64,000 nt of DNA from Sclerotinia nivalis (GCA_029531795.1 JAPEIS010000003.1:744001-808000), one strand, 5' to 3'. Positions 1 through 11,352 are shown, counted from the first letter of the stretch. Translations and numbers: made by a program. The notes: generated from the letters alone by a model not told the origin.

Positions 1-444
1 GACCTGCTCCATCACCCCATGGGTAACATTGGCAGTTTGAAGCTTGAATGGCACCGGCGTTCGATGATCCGCTAGCTGTGGAAATCAAAGTCTCCTTTGA
101 GGGTGGTGGGTAAGAGCCTGAAAAAGTTAGCATTTCTGGTTATAAGGCTGCTACAAATACTAACCTCCTTGACCTTGGCCTTGACCTTGGCCATTACCCT
201 GGCCATTGCCTTGGCCATTTCCTTGACCATTTCCTTGACCATTACCCTGGCCATTGCCTTGACCATTGCCTTGACCGTTGCCTTGACCGTTGCCTTGACC
301 GTTGCCTTGACCGTTGCCTTGACCGTTGCCATTGCCGTTTGGTCCACCAACACCATTTCCATTACCTCCAGGTTGACCGCCACCTTGAGCAGCAGCGAGA
401 TGGGCCGTAGCCAAGAGAATTTGAAGAATGACTTGAGCCTTCAT
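1..444 (-). CDS. Secreted GNGQ-repeat protein, 3' end beyond the left edge
   Basis: The ATG at 444 opens a signal peptide of about 19 residues (MKAQVILQILLATAHLAAAQ). A short GGGQPGGNGNG segment follows, then about a dozen GNGQ tetrapeptides ending in GQGQGQGG. The continuous frame stops at 160, but a 47-bp intron (118..164) fits well: donor GTTAGT, branch GCTAAC, acceptor CAG. Exon 1 is then 165..444 and exon 2 is 1..117, which stays open to the window edge and encodes a non-repetitive tail with Ser/Thr residues, a CQC motif and PWGDGAG. The repeat is encoded by a 12-bp minisatellite, so its length is probably variable between strains. Low-complexity Gly/Asn/Gln secreted proteins are common in fungal cell walls; the role here is unknown. 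The opposite-strand frame through the repeat is a shadow. Confidence 0.7.
118..164 (-). other. Predicted intron of the GNGQ-repeat gene
   Basis: On the minus strand the donor is GTTAGT, the branch is TGCTAAC and the acceptor is TTTTTCAG. Removing it joins the GNGQ exon in frame (phase 1) to an exon open to base 1. Confidence 0.7.
176..333. repeat. 12-bp coding minisatellite
   Basis: Tandem copies of CCATTGCCTTGA, with CCGTTGCCTTGA variants, read on the plus strand. They encode the GNGQ repeats of the minus-strand gene. Five consecutive near-identical CCGTTGCCTTGA copies suggest recent expansion. Confidence 0.85.
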
Positions 445-1842
445 GATGATAAACTTTGATTTAAAGTAAGTGAATGTGGTATGTCTTTAAGACTATTTAT
501 TGTTTGGAAGAAAGAGTGTATACAAGTTGGTTCCTGATGTACGAAGGAGGAAGAAACGACGGAATTGCATCGTGATTTTATATTCGAGATCATCTATGTT
601 GTGATCCAGTTGGAGCCTCATTTTTGAGAACTAAAACTGTGAGGAATGAATCTTCGCCATGGTAAGGGACATCAGATATGGGAATGTGGAACCCAAACAA
701 TCTAGTAAATCTCGTGCTCGATGGCGAATTATCTCAAGATGGAGATGCTATTGGTTCGGATACTAAGAATTCGGAACTTTCCTTTGCTGAAGTGTTTTTT
801 TCGATAGATGTAGCATAACTGCCAAGATGTTGCTAAGAGGAGAATGTGTGTTGTGGTTGAGGAATGTACTTGTTTCGCTACAGACCAATCATGATAAGCA
901 TAGAACCAAAACACAACTCATCCACATATCACAGCTTCACGAAGAAAATCGCATCTCGAGAATCTCCACGGCGCCACAATATGAAGGTATGGAAATAATT
1001 CTTTAAGTCGCGCTTAAATGTGGCAATGGTAACATCGCCATCGTTCTCGGCCAGGAACTCTCATTCCTTGAACCATCGAACTGCTATTATATAGCAATTC
1101 TTCTAGAATATTCTGCGGATGGTAATACTCGAAAAGGAATCTCCTTGGAATGGAATTGAGAATTTAGCATTCGTCTTGAGTAGACGAAACAATTGATTAT
1201 CGAAAGCTTGTGAAGTACGGTAGTTAACAAAGGGATGAGCCAGTAGCTGCCATGCCTAAAATAAAGTGAAGCACCTGCTGGTCACTTTACAACCTTGAAA
1301 AATTTGCAACCAGCTAGTCCAGGCCTACATTAGGCAAATGCAAGTTACCAAATGATGATCCTAGATAGACATTGAATTTCGTGGTATTTTCGTATGTTGC
1401 TGTCATTGTGCGTGCTTAAAGTGAATCTTCGTGATCTCTTCAGTCTACAGGAAGAAGTTTCGTTGGCCCATGTTGAATATTCGAGGCAAAATGATTGATC
1501 CAAAGTAGAATCGAAGAACCAAATGCCTCATCTAGTGAGAATACTAATTAACTTTACATTCGCATAATTCTATCGGCGATTTTAATGGATATAGTAGAAG
1601 AACAGTGCAATACTGCTGAGGCCGGCACTTGCGGGCTATGAGATAGATCGATGTTCCAGCTTCAAAAAATTGGAGCTGCCACGGCACGGTATAGATTCAC
1701 TATCAAACTTAATCAATATGTCATCTTTTTCCAAACACATCCAACCGCGTTATAGCTTGTGATTCTTATCTTTGCTCCTCTTGAGAACTTCAATGCCCAT
1801 CAACAATATCACCGTTATTCAACCTGAAACTTTAACCACCAC
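445..1842. other. Intergenic region, no gene seen
   Basis: About 1.4 kb of promoter-like DNA between two divergent genes. Only short ORFs occur, none with recognisable composition. No tRNA, repeat or transposon end was seen. Confidence 0.6.
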
Positions 1843-2814
1843 ATGATATCAATCAAAATGTACTCCAAGTCATTACCCAACCTCGAATTTGTTCTCGTAG
1901 AAACCAAAACTCCTCGGGTCCTCTTGAAAGTTTTATCCTCTGATGATGTCAACCCGATCATAACACTCACTGCCGAGGGAGTCTCGAACGCTCTCTTCTT
2001 CACATACATACTCTCATCCATCTATCTCCTCTACATATTTCAACGAGTCATCACCCGCCGTCACAAACTTTTTTTCAATCGATCTCCTACATTAATTTTC
2101 ATCGCCCTAATCAGGATCAACCATAAAGCAATCTATTTACATTGTCTTTTGGACAATCTTCTTCGCTATATCTTCAATACTCTCCTCGGTCTTCCGTATG
2201 GATTCTCGTTTTTCTACCCCGCTCCTCAAAGTCCGCTAGAGATCTTCCCGCGCTGGATCTTTCCGAATCCAACATCTGAAGGGCTTGACTTCTGGACAAA
2301 ATTAATTCTCCTTCTCGGTAGTGAATTGGGTGTACTCGCTACCGTCAAATGCATTAACCCATGGTATGAGGCTCGGCAAAGGCGCAAGCACATTTTGCAA
2401 CAAGCTTTGACAGACAAGAAGTCCCAATTCCAAGCTAGGGTGAATCAAGTTTCAATTATCTATGGCCACAATAGTCTGGCAGTCAACAGATCTAGATTCC
2501 AGAACTTGCAAGTAAAGAATCGTGGAGATGGAGAAAAAATTGAAGCAGGAGTTGATGGCAACCAAGCTCCAACTTCAAATACCAGCAATGTTGTCGAAGA
2601 CCTTGAGCGTATCATCTCGAAAACCGAGACCTCCCATGTCAGTAGTGTCCATGACCTTGAAATTTTGTGGAGCTTGTTGGAAGGAAACAAATGGGGGTTC
2701 GATATGGAAAGAATTTCAGGACAAGCGCATAGTGATGAAGTCAGTGAGGAGTGTAAAATCCTGGAAGATAGTGCAGTTCTGGTACATCAAAATGAGGTTA
2801 ATACCATGGATTAA
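1843..2814 (+). CDS. Hypothetical membrane-associated protein, 323 aa
   Basis: A single uninterrupted ORF from ATG 1843, with a second in-frame ATG at codon 6, to TAA. The N-terminal half has hydrophobic stretches: around residues 47-66 (ALFFTYILSSIYLLYIF), a weaker one near 82-90, and around 148-168 (FWTKLILLLGSELGVLATV). The C-terminal half is hydrophilic and rich in Asn, Ser and Glu, with EDLERI and HDLEILWSLLEG segments that could be helical. This suggests two or three membrane spans with a soluble C-terminal tail. I do not recognise the family. The absence of introns and of a known domain leaves some doubt that it is expressed, but 323 open codons in AT-rich DNA with a biased composition support a real gene. 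Confidence 0.6.
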   Translation: MISIKMYSKSLPNLEFVLVETKTPRVLLKVLSSDDVNPIITLTAEGVSNALFFTYILSSIYLLYIFQRVITRRHKLFFNRSPTLIFIALIRINHKAIYLHCLLDNLLRYIFNTLLGLPYGFSFFYPAPQSPLEIFPRWIFPNPTSEGLDFWTKLILLLGSELGVLATVKCINPWYEARQRRKHILQQALTDKKSQFQARVNQVSIIYGHNSLAVNRSRFQNLQVKNRGDGEKIEAGVDGNQAPTSNTSNVVEDLERIISKTETSHVSSVHDLEILWSLLEGNKWGFDMERISGQAHSDEVSEECKILEDSAVLVHQNEVNTMD

Positions 2815-3444
2815 TGAGGAAATGTTGGGTGTAATGATATGAATACTAACAAACCTGGTGTACTTCGGGTTTGGGAAGGATAAAAGGAATGTCATGAGGC
2901 AGCATACATCAAAGCATTTGGTAAAACAAAATAAGCATGACATTTAAAACTTGATCCCTTGTATTGTGATGGGACTTTAATATTGAAGTGCTTAAAGTAC
3001 CTCATGCTTGAGCATAAGGCTGTAGTCCCCATGGAAAGTCCGGTCTTCTTGATAATGGAATGTAAAGTGACAATACTGATGTTGAAAGATCTCCATCACA
3101 TTGACGAAGTTGCAAGCAACAGAAAGACTATCAACAAGGAATGAAACTCCCACCAAGATAGTAGAAAATATAATACACTGTACTACTTGATGATCAGGAA
3201 ACATATTAGGGAAAATAAATAAAGAACTTTTACATACCATACTCAAAACAAGTAATAGTATCTGTAAGTGAATGTTCTTAACAAGGCTGAGCCTAGATAG
3301 CTCTCTTTTTGCAGTCTAGGTAAAAGATATCTTCCGACCCCTTCGACTCATTACCATTACTGACATCTCCCATCAACAAAAACAATCAAAACTTTCATCA
3401 TTCAAAATCAAACACAACCCATCAAAAAGATTGAAACTATCGAG
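2815..3444. other. Intergenic region and 5' leader of the VIT-VWA gene
   Basis: No gene seen. The last 90 bases are the CA/AT-rich, G-poor sequence typical of fungal 5' leaders, directly before the ATG at 3445. Confidence 0.5.
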
Positions 3445-6375
3445 ATGGCATGTTGTGGCATATTTTATACTACAAAAGATACAGGAGGATCTAGAGGTGA
3501 GGGAAATCTATCTCTTGTATCGACATCTCTACACACCACCATCAAAGCCACAACTTTGCATACCTCTCTTGTTCAGATTTTCGAGAATCCTTCCGAGGAG
3601 AATATCCCATCATGCAGATATGAATTTCCACTATATGATGGAATCAGTATTGTCAAGTTTACATGTACCATGGGTAGCAAAAAGCTCTCAGGAGTCATCC
3701 ACGAAAAGGCGGTTGCAACAAAGATCTACGAAAATGCCAAGAATAGAGGGGAAATAGCAGGTCTATTGGAGCAAAACAGCAAAGCAAGTGATGTTTTTAG
3801 CACCTCGCTAGGTAATATTCCAGCTGGAAAGAAAGTGGTGGTGGAAATCGAATACATTGGGGACTTGAAGATGGAAGGTGGAGATATGGTAAAACTAACC
3901 ATTCCGACCAAAGTTGCACCTAGATTTGGATGGTCTGGTTCCTCATCAACAAGCCCTGGTACGACCACAAAGGAAGGGGTGAAGATCATGGTAGATGTGT
4001 TAATGTGGGAAAGTATGCGCGTTGATGGACTGACCTCGCCCTCCCATCCCATCGCCATCACAATTGGGGCTCTGTCGCCTGGAAGTGAAAAGAGAGAAGG
4101 TAACAAGGCTTCAGCTACGCTGGCTCAAGAGAGTGTGGCTTTGGAACAAGACTTCGTTCTCCTAATCAATGTCAAGGGGTTGGGAAGCCCGAAGGCTGTG
4201 CTCGAGACTCATAGCACCATTTCCAATCATCGAGCATTGATGGTTTCCTTGGTCCCAAAGTTTACTCTGCCAGCCCACAACCCAGAAATTGTTTTCGTCG
4301 TTGACAGGAGCGCAAGCATGCAATCCAGTATGTCAATCCTTTACTCAGCAATGTCGATTTTTCTAAAATCTTTGCCTTCTGGAATACATTTTAATATCTG
4401 CTCCTTCGGCACTGGCTTTGAATTTCTATGGCCACAGTCAAAACCATATACACAGGACAACATGGAAGAGGCTCTCAAGCATATTGGTACATTCCGAGCC
4501 AATTTTGGTATGACTGAAACATTAAACGCACTTACCGCCACGATCCAGAATCGACTCACGTACTTGCCATTGGAGATCATACTTCTCACGGACGGGGATA
4601 TCTGGCAGCAAGAAGAATGTTTCAGATACTTGAACGGGGAAGTGAAAAAGAGTCAGGGGGCGATCAGGGTATTTCCCTTGGGTATAGGCAATGGTGTTTC
4701 TCATGCCTTGCTCAATGGAATTGCCCGAGCTGGGAACGGTTTTCCCCAGGCTGTACAGAGGGGCGAAAGTATGGATAACAGTGCTATTCGAATGCTGCGC
4801 GGCGCACTTTACCCTCATATTACCGGCTACACCATGGAGGTCAAATACGAATCCGAAGACGATGATTTCGAGATCATTGAAAGAGTCACAGACAGTATGA
4901 AGCTCCTCTTATCGGACATTGACGAGAAAATGGAACAACCGGACCAGCGAATGTCTCCTACAATCTCATCGTTCGACCCTACCGCTGAAGAACCTGGAGA
5001 TACAGTCATCAAGGCTGGACCTCGTCAACAGCTACCAGAAATTCCAACCCCAAAACTCCTACAGGCCCCACACAATATTCCTTCTTTGTTTCCAGGAGTC
5101 AACACGGTAGTATACTTGTTGATGTCTCCGGAAACCATTCAACGAAACCCAACAGCCGTTGTTTTGAGAGGTACATCTACACATGGTCCCGTAGAGCTAT
5201 CAATTCCTATCGAAAGACTTCCGGGAGAAGGCCACACTATACATCAGCTAGCAGCTAGAAAGGCTACCCAAGATCTTGAGGAGGGTAGAGGTTGGGTATA
5301 CGATGCAAAAGAAGAAAATGGTGGTTGTTTAAAAGATCGTTATCCATCTCAGTTCGACGATATTGTTAAACGGGAGGCCGTACGAATGGGACAGCAATTT
5401 CAAGTTGCTAATCGATGGTGCTCGTTTGTAGCCGTCGCTGAGAATGACGCTGGGGGGATTGAAAAGGAAGAGTTGCGAGAAATCGAACTCGTCAGGATCA
5501 GCAAGAGAGAGCCCCAAAACTCTAATTCCATCGCCACTGAAACTTCACAACAACCAAGAAGACATTAGCCTAGAGTGAACTCAATGACAAGACCCGCAGA
5601 TAATTTTCGTTCAATTTATGATCGACATGGATCGCTTTTTCCAGCTTCGCAACGCCTTGAAAAGAGTCGTCACAAAGCGTCGAACCTATTCGATCCAAGT
5701 ATCTCATCTCTGCGGTCTGTCGAGACTTCCACTGGTGTAAATTCAACAACAGATAGGAACAGACTCAACGAAACTGTCAGAGAAAATGAGGCTCCCAGTA
5801 ATCAAAAGAGAAGCTTTCAAGATTTCCGCAACGTTCCTGCTCAACAATTAAGAAGAAACCGCGAAGTTATACCATCGCCAGAAGTTGTGAAAAGAAACAA
5901 GCCCATTTCATATTCTATGAACTCAGTTCCGCCTGCCACTAACACCAGATCGATTGCCCCTTCTGATTCCTCTTCCAAAATATCAATTAAAAAGGATTGG
6001 GCTGCCGCCTCTTCAGTAGAGATAGTATTGAGAATCATTGACCTTCAACAATTCGATGGTACCTGGGTTTCTGTACCATATCTTGAGCCCGTTCTCGGCT
6101 TCAAGGTCCCCCAGGATGTCTTCAGGGTTGAGAAAGATACCACTGCCAAGAAACTGTGGATCACTCTTATTGTTCTAGGCTTTCTTGAGCATACAATGAC
6201 AAGAGAGGCAGATCTTTGGGAGCTTGTTGTTGTTAAGACAAAGATGTGGTTGAATAGTATGGAGGCTCAATCTGTACAAGAGTTTAAGCAGATGAAGAAG
6301 ACAGCAATGGAGGTTGTAAGCAAGGCCAATCAAACCATTGGTGAGAAGGCTGTGACTGCGAACGATTTGACTTGA
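3445..6375 (+). CDS. VIT + von Willebrand A domain protein with one internal TAG
   Basis: Two ORFs, 3445..5568 (707 codons) and the stretch up to 6375, lie in the same frame and are separated only by a TAG at 5566-5568. The N-terminus is a VIT domain (about residues 10-140; LHTTIKATTLHTSLVQIF, then YEFPLYDG). A VWA domain follows from about residue 280. It has an intact MIDAS: DRSAS at about 287, the Thr of GMTETL near 356 and the Asp of LLTDGD near 380. After the TAG comes the C-terminal block of this fungal/vault-like family (IIDLQQFDGTWVS, KKLWITLIVLGFLEH, WELVVVKTKMWL). So this is one gene, not two. Either the TAG is spliced out with a weak 78-nt intron (5491..5568, GTCAGG to ATTAG, phase 0, which would give 950 aa), or the gene carries a nonsense mutation. 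VIT-VWA proteins are cytosolic and thought to mediate metal-dependent protein binding. Confidence 0.8.
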
Positions 6376-6815
6376 TGAGGTTTTAGAGTGCCTGTTGGAT
6401 ACGGGAAGAGGTCCTGAGAGCTGGATAAGGTAAAGCTGATGAATAACCTACACTATGTATTGGTCTCATTCTGAGACGTCTTCATTGTTTCTAGTTAGCA
6501 AATGGTCAATTGAACAAGCTAAACATTGCTCTCAATTGAAATACATGTCAATCAATGCATTGCCTCATTTTGATGAGTTGAATAGTAAATCCGTAATTGG
6601 AAACAATAAGGTTATTTGCCGAAAAGAATTGATACTTTATTTTAGTGATTCTCCCCGCAGTAGCACGCTAATCACCACCAACCCCGCGGCCTTGTTCCGC
6701 GCTAAAAGCCTACAGTCCAGCCCAACAGTCCCTCAAATGCAAACCCCAAAAATCAACACCACGATTATAGGTACCTGGTCAATCAATCTTGCGCCAACGA
6801 TACGAAATCGCAGTC
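6376..6815 (+). other. Intergenic region upstream of MED8
   Basis: About 440 bases between two plus-strand genes, holding the 3' region of the VIT-VWA gene and the MED8 promoter. No separate gene is supported. The frame open from 6455 runs into MED8 exon 1 in another phase. Confidence 0.5.
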
Positions 6816-7571
6816 ATGGCACTTCAACAAGAAGATCTCAAAGCTCTCGAACAGACTCGTCAGCGCCTTTTACATTTAACATCTAATATCGCCTCTTTAA
6901 AAGCTGATTTCCAAAGGGGCGTACCTCTGCCTGAATAGTACGTACTTCACCTTGCTTGTCGCATTGTGCATTGCGCATCGCGCATTCATATTGACTAATC
7001 GATATACAGTTCCTCAGTAATGACATCTTCATCTATCCTAAGCACAAACATCCAATCAGTCATCGATCATCTCGCTTCCAATAGTGAGATTCTCTCTCGA
7101 ATCGTCGCATTCCCTTCTACCAATTTTCCCGGCCGCACACAAGAAGGACTTCTCCTACAATTACTGCGTAAGAAACTAGAACCGCAAGTCGAGACATGGG
7201 TTGAAGAGGGTCGTAATTTGCAGATAGATGGCGCAGGAGAGGGAGCTAATCAGGGAGATCTTGAGGAAACGTGGAAATGGGCGGCGGAATGGATTGGGCC
7301 GAGGATAAGGGAATATGCATTGAATGAGGCAGGTGATGAGTATACGGCGGAGGAGAGAGAAAGTGGGGTCGAGAATGTTAATACGGGACTTAAGGATGAG
7401 GAAGAGAGTGATGAGGACGATGAGGAAGGGGACGAGGATGATGAAGTTATGGGAGGAATGGATCGAATTGCCGAAAAGAAAAAGGTGCCGGAGAGGGGAA
7501 TTACGAGGAAAGATGGTAGGATAAGGAGTAAAGAAGAGATCTTGAGATTCGCTACCAGTGGGGTTTTTTGA
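6816..7571 (+). CDS. MED8: Mediator complex subunit 8
   Basis: Exon 1 is 6816..6937 (MALQQEDLKALEQTRQRLLH). A 72-bp intron 6938..7009 follows (GTACGT donor, TTGACTAAT branch, TACAG acceptor), then exon 2 is 7010..7571, giving 227 aa. The spliced N-terminus matches the Med8 signature: an N-terminal helix (EQTRQRLLHLTSNIASLKADF), then LPEYSSVMTSSSILSTNI, a second helix (IDHLASNSEILSRIVAFPS) and FPGRTQEGLLLQLLRKKLEP. The tail is very acidic (EEESDEDDEEGDEDDE) and ends in the conserved-looking RSKEEILRFATSGVF. Med8 belongs to the Mediator head module that bridges activators and RNA polymerase II in the nucleus. The family call is strong, and the gene is intact. Confidence 0.9.
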
Positions 7572-8321
7572 AGATAGCCCAATCTGTGGAAAGATACATC
7601 AAGCTGTACTGGCGCATCGCCAATTACAGGGGACTCAATCTTGTGCCCTATAGAGTACATTTTTCGCCGTCGATATAAGAGCTGAGCTTCACGATCCAAC
7701 GGTGGAATGCCTCGCGGATGAGCCTAAACTCTAATCTGGTCGGTGTAGCCACCATTACCATTTTTGGCCCTAGGAATTCAATTCCTCGTATGTAATGGCT
7801 AGGGGTCAGCCGAAACGCACCATCAAGCTGCAATAGAGGCAAGTGTGGGCATACATACAAGCTACTCATGTGGCTGGGTATTCTACAGAGTTTGATATGA
7901 ATCTACGATGTACCCTGAAAATTGGTCTTTTCATCCCAAACGTGTGATGCGCCTCAATATCCGAATTATTAGAGCAAGAGTGATGTCGAAGTTACAGAAA
8001 TTGGATTCATCATTCCAGTACATGATGCGTATCTATTTATAATCCACTCCTGATGAATCCTCTGTTTCCAATGAATCAAAATCTCATCAATACAAAATTC
8101 TCGCGTAATTCAATCGTCTCCTGCGACATCAAGTCATCCTTCCAAAACACCAACTCCTACAACATCATGTCAATCAACATCAACCATTCTTCCCAAACAC
8201 CACCTCAAATCCCTCTCAAATAATCTACTGAGTTCATCTCCAGGCTCCCTGCACTTCCTCCCCAGTTGCTCCACCACACTCCATCAACCACCATCTAACT
8301 TCCCATTCCCCTTCCTCCCCA

Positions 8322-8391
8322 CTCCCCCCTCTCCCCTCTCCCCTCTCCCCTCTCCCCTCTCCCCTCTCCCCTCTCCCATCTCCCCTCTCCC
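8322..8391. repeat. CCCCTCT tandem repeat (polypyrimidine tract)
   Basis: Consecutive 7-bp CCCCTCT units with one CCCATCT interruption, inside a longer polypyrimidine run. The mirror-symmetric purine/pyrimidine character could allow triplex (H-DNA) structure. Confidence 0.85.
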
Positions 8392-8537
8392 AACACCCAT
8401 CTCCATCAACCACAAATTTACAAATACCCCTTCCTACCTTCCTGCCTTCTCACCATTCCAGCATTCTATCCTCCCTCTCCTTACCCAATTCTCATTCTCA
8501 CTCCCAGCACTTCTCAAAATACACAAGCATCAAATCC

Positions 8538-8688
8538 ATGAATTACTCGAGTAGATCGGTACGTACTCTTACCTCAACCTCCACGTCTGAAAAGGATAAA
8601 CTAAAACCAAAACCCAAATAGGATAAAAGTGAAAAAAGGCATGTAGATTATATATATATATAAATAAAATAAAATTAAAAATTAAAAA
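8538..8688 (+). CDS. Doubtful two-exon mini-ORF
   Basis: The sequence MNYSSRS is followed directly by a consensus donor (GTACGT). An acceptor (CAAATAG) about 60 bases later continues the frame as DKSEKRHVDY and ends in a TA-repeat stop. It lies at the end of a long CT/CA-rich leader-like region. The peptide would be only about 20 residues and I recognise no family. It may instead be the 5' end of a non-coding transcript. Included because leader, donor and acceptor coincide; coordinates are approximate and confidence is low. Confidence 0.15.
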
Positions 8689-9298
8689 TTAAAAAATCCC
8701 AAGCTATAAAAAAAAGAAAAAAGATGGAAAAGAAAAGAAAAGAAAAAGTCAGAGGGACAACATATACTCATATACTCACTCATATACTCATAACAAATAT
8801 TCCTCTTCTCCTCAAATATCATCGCGAAGTGTTCATTCATATGTAAGTAAAGATGAGGTTGGATGATAATCAATATATTTGGCTGTGTTTACTCGAGTAC
8901 ATGGTAGTTTATGCAAATAAGGGATAGGAGATCTACAAAGGGAGATGGTAGTATCAATAAGGTGGAATGAGGAATGGGGAGTGAGTTGGGTTGAGGGAGA
9001 GGAGGGTCTGGATCTTTCTTGGGAGTCGTTACAATTTTTTTTAGCTCATTTATTAAGCTATGTAGGTAGATAGTTGAAGGGATTTTCCGTAGAATGACTT
9101 GGCAAAGGTTTTGGGAGTAATGAGGGGCAGTAACAAATACAAGAAATTGTGCAACAGTTCAGATAGCAATGTTTAGGACAATTAGATTAGATTAATTTAT
9201 CTATTCATCCACATGATAGACTAAAAAGGACTACAACTGCACCGAGCAGGAGTCAGAGCAAAAGATAAAACAAAAAAAATCCCCCAAAGCTAGAAGAT

Positions 9299-10262
9299 CT
9301 ATCCACGTCTACGTGTGCTAGGGCTCTTGGCTGTGTTCTTTTGCGACTGGGTGGTACTTGCGGCAGGAGATGCTGCAACAGAAACCTTCTCCTTTTGCTT
9401 TGTGTTTGAAGATTTCTTGCTCTTGTTCTTCTTGCTCTTGGTCTTGCTGGAAGAATTCCAGTAGTATACCATTTGTAGAGCTAGGATAGCGTTGAGCGCA
9501 AATCCGGCGATGAATCCGTAAAGAATGAGTTTGTCGTCTACTTCTTGAAGGGTGGTAAAGATTCTGGAAAGAGAACCGGCGAGATAGTTGAATACCTGGC
9601 AATTTTAAATTAGCATCTTGTTCACCTTAATATGTTAGATCAAACATAGCGAAAGAAAAACCTACAGCGAAAGCGCTCAACTGTCCCGTTCCTCCCTCTT
9701 GCCAGACAGTCAAGATCTGCGGCAATTTGCTTGCCACTCCCAAAACTCCAGCTCCTGCTTGCAAGTATGCTAATTGTTGCATATCCAACATATTTCCACT
9801 GAAAAGCGTAAAGGCACTTGCAGCCAATCCTGCCACGAACAGAGCAGCTGTGCTAGCTCTTCCACTATAGTTCAATACCAACACAGCAATCACCACATTC
9901 TGCACCATAATAAGTGCCGTTTCGCCATATGTGCTGAATGGAAATTCTGATCGATAGTTGTAGGCGAGTGAAATAAGGTATGCGGATGTTTCGAGAAGGT
10001 AGGAGAGGAAGGATATTCCGGAGGAAGATTTGGAGGAGATGAGTTTGAGAAGTTGTGGAATCTTGACGATAGAGGAAGCTGCGATGATTCCTACTCCGAG
10101 ACCCTTAGAAATGCCGAGTTTGAGACATTCTGTGTGGGATAAGTCGATGTCGAGGAGGAGCGTTTTGTAGCATTGCTCTCCGATGAGAGAAACTCCCAAG
10201 TCTTTGATAGGCGCGGGGAGGTTGTGGGTTATGGGTTGGAGAGCGGTACGAAGTTGATCCAT
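9299..10262 (-). CDS. Mannose-P-dolichol utilization defect 1-like PQ-loop protein
   Basis: Exon 1 is 9666..10262 and exon 2 is 9299..9595, with a 70-bp intron 9596..9665 (GTAGGT donor, TGCTAAT branch, CCAG acceptor); 297 aa. It has the MPDU1 layout: an N-terminal soluble part, then a first PQ-loop repeat (SSIVKIPQLLKLISSKSSSG, with PQ), several membrane helices, and a second PQ-loop repeat (ASKLPQILTVWQEGGTGQLS, with PQ). Across the splice it reads LSAFA-VFNYLAGSLSRIFT. A Lys/Ser-rich cytosolic tail (SKTKSKKNKSKKSS) ends in RRRG. MPDU1/Lec35 is an ER membrane protein needed for use of dolichol-phosphate mannose and glucose in glycosylation. The molecular mechanism of the family is not settled. 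The call is strong and no defect is visible. Confidence 0.88.
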
Positions 10263-11340
10263 GATTGAGAGTTATTGGTATAGAAGATGGAAGAGTAGAG
10301 TAAATTGTGAAGATGTGTTGTTGTGAAGTATTGAGATGGTAAAAAAATAATTTGATGGGAACTTTGATGGGATACGGCGACGAGGCTGTGAAGTGGAAAT
10401 TTAGTGGGCACGACTGAATTGACAACGCTAAAAAGTGACGAATGCGAAAGACCACCTTTCACGAATTCTTCAATCTTACAAATTCAATATTTATCCATAA
10501 CATAATTTAATCACCTGGGAAAAGGAGAATTTAATGTATTTCCACAGAAATGTTTCCTTCCGAAGATCTGAGATGTTCATATATTATCCTCAAGACGCCT
10601 GGGATTACTTAAAGCCCCAGGTCGAGTTGCAAATCAATCTAGTTGGACCTTTTGACGTCAGTTCTACTAAGTAGTGCGTTTGAAAGCCCTTGAAAAATTA
10701 GGGTGGTCCCGTTTTGAAAGCATTAAGCCTTTAGGCTTATGAGGTACTCCCGGTGAACCTAGTCACCTCATCTTCGCTACACCTCTAAGGCCAAGTGAAT
10801 GTACCATCTCCCATTACCCAGGGCTTCATTAGGGAAACAGGAGAATGAATGCTGTTTGCTACCATGCAAAGAAGTTGCGTAAGGTTTGAACGATTTGAAG
10901 AAACAATCAATCTGATCGAAGAAGGCTATCACAAAGAGTCAACATCATATTTCTTGGGTCCAAAGTATGTTAAATTACTGTTACATTATCATCCAAGAAT
11001 CAGAGACTCATATTCTAAATTTCCTGGGCTACATCGTGATGCGCTTCTTCCTTCTTCATATCCTTTTTCAAGACTCGCCAACATCGCCTATGCAGTTTTT
11101 TCCCTTGGTTTCTTGATATACAGCACTATACAACCTGCTCAACTGCTCCTGTAGTCAGGTCTACTCAAACTGGCACCAATTACTAGGAAATTAAACACTT
11201 CACTCAAGTTTCTGCATTGATGTCACCTCACCACTGCGATAAATCATCGAAATTCACAAGCGGTAGGAGTGAAAAGAAGTAAAGCTACGAACGGTACAAT
11301 TTCTCCTCCCAGTCGGTTATATCAAGGTCATTGATTCGTT
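10263..11340. other. Intergenic region
   Basis: Promoter of the MPDU1-like gene and about 1 kb of non-coding sequence. One 101-codon ORF (10849..11154, +) with a hydrophobic end is present but has no supporting feature. Confidence 0.45.
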
Positions 11341-11352
11341 CGGCGATGAAAC

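Larger units (their letters stand above)
7572..9298. other. Long intergenic region with a pyrimidine tract
   Basis: 1.7 kb between the convergent MED8 and MPDU1-like genes. It holds a CT-rich stretch (about 8160-8520) with the CCCCTCT tandem repeat, a possible two-exon mini-ORF (8538-8688), and AT- and A-rich simple sequence around 8640-8750. The G-poor, CA/CT-rich composition from 8090 to 8530 resembles a long fungal 5' leader on the plus strand. Confidence 0.5.

Noticed and set aside
97..459. 120-codon plus-strand ORF rich in LTLAL repeats
   Set aside because: It is the antisense of the GNGQ-repeat gene; the minus strand has a signal peptide and a consensus intron.
5584..6375. Separate gene starting at ATG 5584
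   Set aside because: It is in frame with the upstream VIT-VWA ORF, only 15 bases beyond its stop, and encodes the missing C-terminal block of that family.
10849..11154. 101-codon plus-strand ORF
   Set aside because: No domain, no splice context, and composition close to the surrounding intergenic DNA.
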